Notes: generated from the sequence alone by a model not told the origin. 6,883 nt of DNA from Bacteroidales bacterium (GCA_017988355.1 JAGNRX010000060.1:1-6883), one strand, 5' to 3'; positions 1 through 6,237 are shown, numbered from the stretch's first letter. Numbers and translations: made by a program.

Positions 1-1
1 G

Positions 2-2149
2 GAAACAGCTAAGGGTAAACAAAAGATAAAGCTTCTTCCAAACAAAGTATATATTCTTCCAAACGGCTCTAAGTTTAGGATGGAGAAATATTCAGGTGCT
101 GTAAACTATCGTCTAATTGAGGTTTATGGAGAAGGAACATTCTGTCACAAGCCTTGCACAGTTTCAGGTGGAGGAAAGAGTGAGATATCTAAGTCAATTC
201 AAGATGCAATCATAATAGGTTCTTTCTTTGTTAATGATTTCGATAACGACATTAAGAAAATAGATGCAATAATCAACTACGACTATTCAACAAGATTCAA
301 AGGCATAGACTCCCCAATTCCATTCTCAAGAACTTTCCTAAGTGCTAACCGTTCTATGGGCTCAGTTATCAAACTCCTAAATGCTTCCTCTCTCTACACC
401 GAGGAATATAATAGATGGATACTAAGCATTCCTCAATATGTTAAAGGGATAGCATTTATCGTTAAGAGATTTTATAGAGAAGAGTGGAAAGAGGATTGGA
501 AAAAACACTTTAGCGTAGATATACTTAATGGTTCCAATGGAAATGAACTAAAGTTTGAAGACAAGAAAGTCTTTGCACGCTACCTTAGAATAGGATTCCA
601 AGAAAACGGAAAGTGGAGAACATTTAAACTTCGTCAAGACTTTGTTCAGGCAGACAAACTCCAAATGGAAGACGATATAACAGCCTCAACAGTAGTCCCA
701 ACAAAACTACTTTCAAAGATAGGGAAGGCAGAAGACAGTTTAAGTGTTAAGATAACCGAAAACTGTGAATATCGTTTCTTCCAAAGACCAGATGATGCAG
801 TTCTAAGAGGCTACGACAAGAAAGCAGAACAAGACCTATCCTCACCAAACACTTTCATCTCAAACTTTGAACCCCTAACAATTGAAGACGCACAAGAAAT
901 GGTTGAAGATGTAATAAACTTTGACTACTTCTCAGATCCAATGAGGAAAATGATAGAAGAGGTTGCTGAAAAGAAAGATACACCTTATTTTGTTTCCTCT
1001 GCACATCCACGCATAGTAAATGGTAAACCAACAGCCAATGTTCGTTACCTTCAAACACGTGACGACTTAGTTTATCCAATGGATAAATACGTTGCAGAGA
1101 TGGGTCTAAGACTTTCAAGGAAGCTTAAACCACACGAACACCTATATTTGCCAGTTAATTCAGTACTTCCAGGAAGAAGAAACAACCCTGCCTCAGAAGG
1201 AGTAAGACCATTAGCTGTTTATAACCCTGTCCACTACCAAGAACTACCAGAACTATTTATGGATGCAATCTGTAGCTTAACAGGAAAGTCGCCCTCAACA
1301 ACAGGAGCAGGAAGCGAAGGAGCATTAACCAAGTCTCCATTTAATGCCCTTTGTGCAACAACAGACCTAAACAATGCACTATTATCATTTATCTTAACAG
1401 GCTATAATGGATTCACCACCCCTGCAGGACATATCGGCAAGAGATATAAGATATCCCACGACATAAGTCTTCTAATCCCTGAACTATGGTCAAGACTTCT
1501 TCCAAAAGAAATTGACCCTAAGCTAATGATTGAAGAGGGAAGCCTTGAAAAACTTAACGACTTTGAATATAATGGAAAGCTTGTTAAGGCATCAGTTCTT
1601 GGATACAGAATAACAAAACACTTTGTCAACCATTATTTCGGCAGAGTATTTGAAAACCCTAACGTTGTCTTTGAAGACGATATGCTACAACCAGAACTAC
1701 AAAGTATGGATGAGTTTGTTGATGGAGTAAATAACATTGTAGAAAACCAAGCAAGAGTAGCACAGAACTACTTCGATGATGGATCTGTAACGATGGCAAT
1801 TCCTCCTCTAAAAGCCCTACTTCATATTATGGTAAGTGGTCACTACGAAGGTAAGACCATTGATTCTCCTGAAATAAGAGAGCTATTTACCCAAGAATAT
1901 GTCCTAAAAAGTGATTGGTATAAGGAAAGACTTAAGGCAAAGCAAGATTACGACATAGCACTATGGGAAAGACATAGAGATTACTACACAAACTTTATTT
2001 CAAAAGCCATAAACATATCTCCAGATAAGAAAGAAACCTTAGTTGAAGGCTTAAAAGAAATAGAAAACAGGATAGCATACTATAAAACCCCAACCTACTT
2101 TGAAACCCTTATTGGAACAATAGGTAAGGATATACTTTATAAGAGCTAA
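2..2149 (+). CDS. Probable PPi-type phosphoenolpyruvate carboxykinase, C-terminal part (5' end outside window)
   Basis: The frame is open from the left edge to the TAA at 2147-2149, giving 715 visible residues. The ATG at 80 is probably not the start: the 26 codons before it are open and read as ordinary protein, and no promoter precedes it. Glycine-rich stretches stand out: TVSGGGKSEISKS at 158-196, and a TGKSPSTTGAGSEGALTK segment within 1277-1351 followed by SPFNAL. I associate these from memory with the PPi-dependent PEP carboxykinase family (roughly 1,100 residues, known from Entamoeba and Propionibacterium), which interconverts oxaloacetate plus PPi with PEP, CO2 and phosphate in the cytosol. 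If so, about the last 60% is present. There is no signal peptide or membrane segment in view. The frame is intact, with no frameshift. A terminator follows about 75 bp downstream. The alternative is an uncharacterised PEPCK-like protein. The coding call is certain; the function is a recognition call, not a search result. Confidence 0.62.
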   Translation, partial: ETAKGKQKIKLLPNKVYILPNGSKFRMEKYSGAVNYRLIEVYGEGTFCHKPCTVSGGGKSEISKSIQDAIIIGSFFVNDFDNDIKKIDAIINYDYSTRFKGIDSPIPFSRTFLSANRSMGSVIKLLNASSLYTEEYNRWILSIPQYVKGIAFIVKRFYREEWKEDWKKHFSVDILNGSNGNELKFEDKKVFARYLRIGFQENGKWRTFKLRQDFVQADKLQMEDDITASTVVPTKLLSKIGKAEDSLSVKITENCEYRFFQRPDDAVLRGYDKKAEQDLSSPNTFISNFEPLTIEDAQEMVEDVINFDYFSDPMRKMIEEVAEKKDTPYFVSSAHPRIVNGKPTANVRYLQTRDDLVYPMDKYVAEMGLRLSRKLKPHEHLYLPVNSVLPGRRNNPASEGVRPLAVYNPVHYQELPELFMDAICSLTGKSPSTTGAGSEGALTKSPFNALCATTDLNNALLSFILTGYNGFTTPAGHIGKRYKISHDISLLIPELWSRLLPKEIDPKLMIEEGSLEKLNDFEYNGKLVKASVLGYRITKHFVNHYFGRVFENPNVVFEDDMLQPELQSMDEFVDGVNNIVENQARVAQNYFDDGSVTMAIPPLKALLHIMVSGHYEGKTIDSPEIRELFTQEYVLKSDWYKERLKAKQDYDIALWERHRDYYTNFISKAINISPDKKETLVEGLKEIENRIAYYKTPTYFETLIGTIGKDILYKS

Positions 2150-2210
2150 AAGGTAAGAACTAAAAGCTAAAAGTGAAGAATTAAGAGCTTAAAATTAAGA
2201 GAAAAACTTC
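2141..2210. repeat. Degenerate 14-bp A-rich tandem repeat over the gene's 3' end
   Basis: Five consecutive 14-bp units begin at 2141, 2155, 2169, 2183 and 2197. The clearest are AAGAGCTAAAAGGT, AAGAACTAAAAGCT and AAGAGCTTAAAATT; the third and fifth are more diverged. The first unit contains the last two codons and the TAA stop of the upstream gene, so the repeat starts inside the coding region and runs into the untranslated tail. The role is unknown. The period is visible but the units are A-rich, so part of the similarity may be composition. Confidence 0.5.
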
Positions 2211-2221
2211 AGATTATTTAA

Positions 2222-2262
2222 ACGCCTATACTTTAATTAGTGTAGGCGTCTTCTTTTTCTCT
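2222..2262 (+). terminator. Intrinsic terminator after the PPi-PEPCK-like gene
   Basis: ACGCCTATAC (2222-2231) pairs with GTGTAGGCGT (2240-2249), a 10-bp stem with one G-U pair and an 8-nt loop. A T-rich run (2250-2262, including five consecutive T) follows immediately. It lies 72 bp past the stop codon and is correctly oriented to end rightward transcription. Confidence 0.85.
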
Positions 2263-2301
2263 CTTGCAATTTGCTAAAACGCAGAAACAATCTACTATTA
2301 T

Positions 2302-2323
2302 AAAGAAAGAAAAAAATATAACG
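2302..2323. repeat. 22-nt direct repeat, left copy
   Basis: This A-rich element starts AAAGAAAG and ends ATAACG. It matches the copy at 2433-2454 at 20 of 22 positions in the same orientation. The two copies bracket the TCATGSCATGA array. The low complexity of the first 15 bases weakens the case that they are related. Confidence 0.45.
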
Positions 2324-2333
2324 AAGATTCAGT

Positions 2334-2380
2334 ATAAGAATCATGCCATGATGTTGGTGGTTTCATGGCATGATTCTTAT
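2334..2380. repeat. Perfect 18-bp inverted repeat (hairpin) formed by array units 1 and 2
   Basis: The arm at 2334-2351 (ATAAGAATCATGCCATGA) is the exact reverse complement of 2363-2380, with an 11-nt loop (2352-2362). Its inner 11 bases are the array core. No T-run directly follows on either strand, so it is not a classical terminator. It could be a bidirectional 3'-end stabiliser, a protein-binding site or a cruciform. Confidence 0.8.
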
Positions 2381-2428
2381 TGTTTCATGGCATGAATTGA
2401 CCAGTATCATGCCATGAATTGGAGATTG
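2341..2428. repeat. Four-unit 22-bp-period array of core TCATGSCATGA
   Basis: The 11-nt core occurs at 2341, 2363, 2385 and 2407, exactly 22 bp apart, with 11-nt spacers of unrelated sequence. The central base is C, G, G, C in turn. Because the core is a palindrome apart from that base, the units read forward, reverse, reverse, forward. Units 1-2 and 3-4 therefore form inverted pairs (2334-2380, and 2384-2395 with 2407-2418). The repeat-to-spacer sizes are too small for CRISPR. The function is unknown. Confidence 0.8.
2384..2418. repeat. 12-bp inverted repeat formed by array units 3 and 4
   Basis: Positions 2384-2395 are the reverse complement of 2407-2418, separated by 11 nt (2396-2406). 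The loop length equals that of the neighbouring 18-bp hairpin, and the two hairpin centres are 44 bp apart. The arms are shorter than in the first pair because the flanking bases have diverged. Confidence 0.65.
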
Positions 2429-2545
2429 AATCAAAGAAAGAGAAAAATATTACGCCGTTCTAATTTCTTAAAGTGGCGTTTTAGAAAATTATTGTGGCGT
2501 TTTTGTGAATTATTCTGGCGTTTGGTTCTTTTTGGATTGGCTTAA
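2414..2545 (+). CDS. Possible 43-residue cationic peptide frame over the 21-bp array (doubtful)
   Basis: An ATG inside the last CATGCCATG core opens a 43-codon frame ending TAA at 2543-2545. The peptide has 13 Lys/Arg against one Glu. Because 21 bp equals seven codons, the array is read as WRFRKLL, WRFCELF and WRLVLFG, placing Trp at residues 21, 28 and 35. Its stop overlaps the stop of the opposing permease gene through the shared bases TTAA. No promoter or ribosome binding site is evident, and the frame may simply be an effect of the repeat. I do not recognise a family. Treat it as hypothetical. Confidence 0.15.
   Translation: MNWRLNQRKRKILRRSNFLKWRFRKLLWRFCELFWRLVLFGLA
2433..2454. repeat. 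22-nt direct repeat, right copy
   Basis: This is the second copy of the A-rich element at 2302-2323, differing at two positions. It begins just after the TCATGSCATGA array and its last two bases overlap the start of the TGGCGTT array, so it sits at the junction of the two arrays. Confidence 0.45.
2453..2536. repeat. 21-bp-period array with core TGGCGTT
   Basis: TGGCGTT starts at 2474, 2495 and 2516, exactly 21 bp apart. Units 2474-2494 and 2495-2515 agree at 17 of 21 positions. A degenerate unit with CGCCGTT lies one period earlier at 2453. The last unit keeps only its first eight bases before diverging. The array ends about 6 bp before the permease stop codon. The function is unknown; on the leftward strand it would form the 3' untranslated region of the permease mRNA. 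Confidence 0.7.
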
Positions 2546-3756
2546 TCGAAACGTATGCTTTTGATTGGGTCTATTTTGCTAATGCTTCTTGCTGGTAAGA
2601 GTAGGGCGAAAAGGCAGATTAGTATGGTTATGAGATTTACCATTATGATTTGAACAGCTGAAATCTCAATTGGGACTGAGGTTAGGAAGTAAGAGTCTTG
2701 GTCGAGTTTGAGTATATGAAATTTATATTGCAAAAAGCCTAAGCTAAGGGCAAGAGCGTTTCCGAAAACTAAACCTCTAAGGATTATATAGCTTGCATTA
2801 TAGAGGAATATCTTTGAGATGCTTCTGTTTGTTGCTCCAAGACCTTTGAGTATGCCGATAGTATTTGTTTTTTCGAAGATAATAATTAGTAGGGTTGAGG
2901 TTATGGTTACTATGGAAACAAGCATCATAATAACTAATATAACTAAGACATTGCTATCTAATAAACCCAGCCACGAGAATAGGCTTGGCTCAATTTCGTC
3001 TATTGTTTGTATGGTCTTATCTTGCCCTAAGGTATTATATATTTCATCAGCTGTCTTGTCAATTGTGGAGAAGTTTTTAAGCAATACCTCATAACCCTCA
3101 ACCTCATTTGCTTGCCAACCATTTAGGCTTTGAACCTGTGAAATATCGCAGACCACTACCTTTTCATCATAGTCACCCAAGCCTGTCTCATAAATACCAA
3201 CCACATTGAAAGCTCTTGCCCTGTAATTATCATCTTGGTAGAAATAAACCCTAAGCTTATCATTCAAACTAAGACTTAGTTTATTGGCTATTGTTTTTGA
3301 GATAATTGCTTCATTGCTTGCAATTGAGGTATTGAGAAACCTTCCGCTCTTAAGGTAGTGATGAAAGAAATTGCTATCATAATCCTTATCAATCCCTTTA
3401 AGCATTATTCCCTGAAAGTCTGTCTTAGTTTTAATAACTCCACCCTTTGAAACAAAAGGATGCATTGACTTAACATTTTCAATATTTATTATCTTTTGCT
3501 TCTCATCATCGGAGAATACCATTCCTTTTGGGTCATTTGAATACCTAATATTATAAGGAACGATTTGAATATGGGAACCAAAGCCAATTATCTTTTCTTT
3601 TATCTGGGTCTTGAAGCCTTGTAGGACAGAGATTGAGAGTATCATTACAGCAATGCCAAGAGTTATGCTTAGGGTAGCAATAATTATTATAGGACGAGAA
3701 AAAGATTTCCCGCTCTTCTTTGCAAGGCGTTTAGCAATAAAGTACTCGTAATTCAT
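2542..3756 (-). CDS. LolC/LolE-type ABC transporter permease (FtsX/MacB fold)
   Basis: The 404-residue inner-membrane protein has the LolC/E layout. There is a short basic N-terminus, then TM1 at about 22-45. A periplasmic domain of about 220 residues (46-268) includes the usual GFGSHIQI segment just after TM1. TM2 (about 269-294), TM3 (about 318-343) and TM4 (about 366-388) follow. The cytoplasmic loop after TM2, EKTNTIGILKGLGATNRSIS (295-314), and the tail PARSISKIDPIKSIRF are hallmarks of FtsX-domain permeases. By family, it would work with a LolD-like ATPase to release lipoproteins from the inner membrane or drive related envelope export. No ATPase gene lies in the window. I chose the ATG at 3756 over an in-frame GTG at 3771, because the GTG codons overlap a promoter-like box and add only five residues. 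The gene lies 23 bp behind the barrel gene, so the two may be co-transcribed. The family is firm; the exact substrate is not. Confidence 0.88.
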   Translation of the reverse strand: MNYEYFIAKRLAKKSGKSFSRPIIIIATLSITLGIAVMILSISVLQGFKTQIKEKIIGFGSHIQIVPYNIRYSNDPKGMVFSDDEKQKIINIENVKSMHPFVSKGGVIKTKTDFQGIMLKGIDKDYDSNFFHHYLKSGRFLNTSIASNEAIISKTIANKLSLSLNDKLRVYFYQDDNYRARAFNVVGIYETGLGDYDEKVVVCDISQVQSLNGWQANEVEGYEVLLKNFSTIDKTADEIYNTLGQDKTIQTIDEIEPSLFSWLGLLDSNVLVILVIMMLVSIVTITSTLLIIIFEKTNTIGILKGLGATNRSISKIFLYNASYIILRGLVFGNALALSLGFLQYKFHILKLDQDSYFLTSVPIEISAVQIIMVNLITILICLFALLLPARSISKIDPIKSIRFD

Positions 3757-3760
3757 TTTG

Positions 3761-3789
3761 CAAAAGTACACAAAACAAATTAAAACAAA
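3761..3789 (-). promoter_or_regulatory. Bacteroidota-type promoter match abutting the permease start
   Basis: On the minus strand TACTTTTG (3768-3761) matches TAnnTTTG exactly. A TTTG (3789-3786) lies 17 nt upstream as a possible -33 box, inside the last codons of the barrel gene. Only CAAA separates the -7 box from the ATG at 3756, so transcription would begin at or within a few bases of the start codon and give a leaderless mRNA. It may be a chance match if the gene is read from the upstream promoter. Confidence 0.45.
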
Positions 3790-4478
3790 TAACCTATCTT
3801 AAGATTAAGGTTGAATACTCCATATGTCTCTCCATCATTTCCTCCTCGGAATCCAAAATGATGTTGATTATCTCCAAAATCACCAATAAAACCTGAATAA
3901 GATCTTGTTTTATTGTAATATCCAAGACCTAAGCCTATATTCCAATCTATTACAAATCTGTGAATATTCCACTGGTATCCAACGTTTGCAATTGCAGCTA
4001 CGTAGTACTTCCTATATCTATCATAAATCGGATTTCCATCTTCATCAAGGATAACAGAATGTGATGACTTAATGATACCATGAAATATATCCCAATCACT
4101 TTCAACTCTTACATTTTTATCATACATTGTAAATGCAAGTTCTGGCATTAGATATACTCCTTTCATAAAAGAGTGTTTGACTTCCCTTTTGCCGAAATAA
4201 AACTTATAGCCTCCACGTACTGCAAAGCCCTTAGGGTCTCTTTCTGCAAGAGCATCATAACCCAATCCAATAATTCCTACGCCTATTTCAAAACTTCTTC
4301 TTGGGGATAAGTTTCTTTCGTAAGTTATTTGAGTGTATCCAAAGACAAAGCTTGAGGGTTTAATCTTTATAATATTCTTTTTTAACTCTGAAACATCTCT
4401 GTAAATTGAGTCTTGTTGGGAATATGCAATTAAGCTTGAGCTAATACATAATACAAGTATGATAATAATTCTTCTCAT
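3780..4478 (-). CDS. Secreted small outer-membrane beta-barrel protein, unknown function
   Basis: The 232-residue protein begins with a signal peptide: MRR, a hydrophobic run to about residue 18, then AYS-QQ, with cleavage likely near residue 20. The rest alternates polar and apolar residues in strands rich in Gly and aromatics: about 44-57, 63-76, 85-96, 107-120, 158-172, 175-191 and 220-232. It ends in Phe, as outer-membrane barrels typically do. The size and pattern suggest an eight-stranded OmpA/OmpW-sized barrel, possibly related to DUF3575-type Bacteroidota proteins. A loop of about 35 residues (121-157) with an acidic DEDG stretch would face outside. The ATG at 4478 is supported by the signal peptide and by a promoter with a leader of about 25 nt. 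It precedes the permease gene by 23 bp. There are no residues suggesting an enzyme, and no specific function can be given. Confidence 0.8.
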   Translation of the reverse strand: MRRIIIILVLCISSSLIAYSQQDSIYRDVSELKKNIIKIKPSSFVFGYTQITYERNLSPRRSFEIGVGIIGLGYDALAERDPKGFAVRGGYKFYFGKREVKHSFMKGVYLMPELAFTMYDKNVRVESDWDIFHGIIKSSHSVILDEDGNPIYDRYRKYYVAAIANVGYQWNIHRFVIDWNIGLGLGYYNKTRSYSGFIGDFGDNQHHFGFRGGNDGETYGVFNLNLKIGYLF

Positions 4479-4509
4479 AATGAAAGATTATTTAATTGTT
4501 TTGTAAGTG

Positions 4510-4539
4510 CAAAGATAGAATAATATTTCTAATATCAAA
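4510..4539 (-). promoter_or_regulatory. Promoter of the barrel (and perhaps permease) gene
   Basis: On the minus strand, TATCTTTG (4517-4510) matches the Bacteroidota -7 consensus TAnnTTTG. TTTG (4539-4536) lies 18 nt upstream as the -33 box. It sits in the 67-bp gap after the ligase stop codon and predicts a 5' leader of about 25 nt ahead of the ATG at 4478. The leader is A/T-rich with no strong Shine-Dalgarno sequence. Confidence 0.75.
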
Positions 4540-4545
4540 ATCTAT

Positions 4546-6105
4546 CTAACGCAAACTTCTTTTTGGAATAAAGTCTTTGATTGTTTTGGAATTGAAAAGC
4601 AGGATTGAATTAATGAAGATGAAGAACATTATACCTGCTAAATTATCTAAGGTGTCTTCGGTGAGCATTGATATTGCTATGATAAAGAAGAAGACAAAGT
4701 AAATATAACTTGAGAATAAGCCTAACTTAATAGGAGGATAGAATAAGAAGATAAGAAATAATAAGAACCCAAGTACGCCAAAGCTTGCAAAAATATACAA
4801 GTACTGGTTATGAGCTTTAAGAGATGAGTCAGAGAGTTGAGACTTTCTTTCGCTTAGTTTACTAGCAAAATCATCTACAATATCTCCTGTACCTGAGCCA
4901 ATAAAGAAATTATCCTGAATTAGAGACAAGGCATTCTTCCATAACTCAAGCCTTTGCATCTCAGAAGCTCCCTTAACGCTACCATTTACTTGATAGGTAT
5001 TGATTTGTAAGAATATGCTATAAAGTCTTGGCTTAAGAGAAAGCTCTTTTGTATAAACTTTATTGGAAATTTGGTTTTTAATATTCTCAATATCATTATC
5101 CGTTAGCTCTCTAAACCTCTTGCCATCCTTATAAGGCGAGATAGAATTCATATACCTAACAATAGCATCCATATACTGCATAGGCTCAAGTCCTGTCCTC
5201 TTCTTCCAATGCTCACTTATCTCATCCTGACAATAATATAAGTAAACATAGTTCCCATTTTCAAGATGCTTATTCTCTAGCATATGAAGATAAGTTCCAC
5301 CATCAGGAGTCTTTTCCACAAGTTTGTTTTCATATATCTTATTAGGAGTAAAGTAGAAATTGTATTCCTTATTTACCCAAAGCAGAGTTACAAGAATAGT
5401 TGAAATATATATTGTGAAAATAAGTATTGTTGACTTCCTTCTCTTGTTCTTAATGGAATAGTAAGGGATATAAAAGAATAGGAATATGCTAAGAATAACT
5501 ATGCCAGTAAGAGCTTGGGTTAGGAAAAGATAAAACAAAAACCAAAGACTAAGAACATAAGATAGTATTCTGAAAATAGGTTTAATCCTCTTCCTATCAA
5601 CCACCGTTATCTTAACAAGAATTAGTATTGCAAGCGTAATATTTAATGAAAATCTAATATGAGAGGTTGAAAGTATTAGATTTCTTGGGTCAGCATAGGG
5701 GTTTGAGAAATAAACGATAGAACCCCAAATAGTCCCAACAAAGATTGCCATCAGGAAACCCCAAAACAAATATTTAAGAGTTTGTTTTTTTAGTGGAGAA
5801 ATAGCAAGTATGGTTATAGGAATAATAAGAAAAGCAATCTTTCTGACAATTTCATCTAAGCCAAACCTTATGTTATCAGTCCAGAGAAGCCCAAGCAAAT
5901 GCAGAAGAAAGAAACTAAGTATAGTAATAAGTATAGCTTTCTGGCTTTTTATATTCTCAAACTTCTCTTTCCATGAGCCAACAAAGAAAAGCCTAAACAC
6001 AAGCATACCTAAGCCAAAGTTCATTAAGAACCTTGAAAGAACAATGCCTGCAATCAAGACAAGTAGGGTTAGGATGTCGAAGTGGAAACTAAAGTTTTTT
6101 TTCAT
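4546..6105 (-). CDS. O-antigen ligase (WaaL/Wzy_C-type) polytopic membrane protein
   Basis: The 519-residue inner-membrane protein has many hydrophobic helices before residue 245 and two or three after 438. Between them lies one large hydrophilic loop (about 246-435), the layout of the O-antigen ligase/polymerase (Wzy_C) family. The loop carries the family signature: RLELWKNAL (Arg385), then GSGTGD, then AHNQYL (His432) next to the following helix. In WaaL enzymes, an Arg and a His in this loop are needed to transfer the polysaccharide from its undecaprenyl-PP carrier to lipid A core on the periplasmic side. The protein is longer than typical ligases (about 400-450 residues) because of an insertion of about 110 residues (roughly 255-365) ahead of the signature. 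I chose the ATG at 6105 (MKKNFSFHF) over a TTG at 6129. No clear TAnnTTTG box is visible upstream. No other glycan genes are in view, so a polymerase or a ligase for another glycan remains possible. Confidence 0.82.
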   Translation of the reverse strand: MKKNFSFHFDILTLLVLIAGIVLSRFLMNFGLGMLVFRLFFVGSWKEKFENIKSQKAILITILSFFLLHLLGLLWTDNIRFGLDEIVRKIAFLIIPITILAISPLKKQTLKYLFWGFLMAIFVGTIWGSIVYFSNPYADPRNLILSTSHIRFSLNITLAILILVKITVVDRKRIKPIFRILSYVLSLWFLFYLFLTQALTGIVILSIFLFFYIPYYSIKNKRRKSTILIFTIYISTILVTLLWVNKEYNFYFTPNKIYENKLVEKTPDGGTYLHMLENKHLENGNYVYLYYCQDEISEHWKKRTGLEPMQYMDAIVRYMNSISPYKDGKRFRELTDNDIENIKNQISNKVYTKELSLKPRLYSIFLQINTYQVNGSVKGASEMQRLELWKNALSLIQDNFFIGSGTGDIVDDFASKLSERKSQLSDSSLKAHNQYLYIFASFGVLGFLLFLIFLFYPPIKLGLFSSYIYFVFFFIIAISMLTEDTLDNLAGIMFFIFINSILLFNSKTIKDFIPKRSLR

Positions 6106-6237
6106 TAACAATGCTCTTAGACTAATCAAAACGATATATCGGTGTTTTTATTTTATATCAAACGCCATAGCTTTAAATTCTTTTTATATCTTTGCGACTT
6201 AATATCAAAAAACAATTAAAATCTAATAAGATAAAGA
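6106..6237. other. Divergent intergenic region between ligase and carbamate kinase genes
   Basis: The 132-bp A/T-rich spacer must hold both gene starts. The rightward -7 box is clear at 6187. Leftward I see only a poor candidate: TTTG at 6162-6159, and TATCGTTTTG near 6136-6127, whose TA-to-TTTG gap is two bases too long. I see no operator-like palindrome. Confidence 0.6.
6187..6194 (+). promoter_or_regulatory. arcC: -7 promoter box of the carbamate kinase gene
   Basis: TATCTTTG matches TAnnTTTG exactly and lies 43 bp before the ATG at 6238, predicting a leader of roughly 35-40 nt. No TTTG is found at the expected -33 position; the nearest similar bases are TTTA at 6172. This suggests a weak or activator-dependent promoter. 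Confidence 0.65.

Noticed and set aside
855..1118. Open frame of 87 codons on the minus strand inside the PPi-PEPCK-like gene; a similar one lies at 1402-1629.
   Set aside because: Both lie wholly antisense to a conserved coding region. Their products are low-complexity Leu/Ser-rich with no recognisable motif.
2334..2428. The repeat-spacer layout suggested a small CRISPR array.
   Set aside because: Repeats of 11 nt with 11-nt spacers are far below CRISPR sizes. The units alternate in orientation, and no cas gene is present.
2452..2479. ACGCC and GGCGT could pair as a terminator for the leftward permease message, with a T-rich run beyond 2451 on the minus strand.
   Set aside because: On the minus-strand RNA only five pairs form before two A-C mismatches, and the loop is long. 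This is too weak to call, and the bases are explained by the 21-bp array.
2150..2541. The repeat-rich gap might be an insertion-sequence remnant.
   Set aside because: There is no transposase fragment, no terminal inverted repeats at the gap ends and no target duplication. Only short direct repeats are present, inside the gap.
2819..3094. Plus-strand open frame of 91 codons opposite the permease gene.
   Set aside because: It is a shadow of the permease frame. The permease carries clear FtsX-domain motifs on the other strand.
6127..6162. Possible promoter for the ligase gene: TTTG followed by TATCGTTTTG on the minus strand.
   Set aside because: The -7 box has four bases instead of two between TA and TTTG, so it does not fit the consensus well enough to list.
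5810..6202. Plus-strand open frame of 130 codons opposite the ligase N-terminus and the divergent spacer.
   Set aside because: It overlaps membrane segments of the ligase in antisense and reads across the start region of that gene. Its product has no signature.
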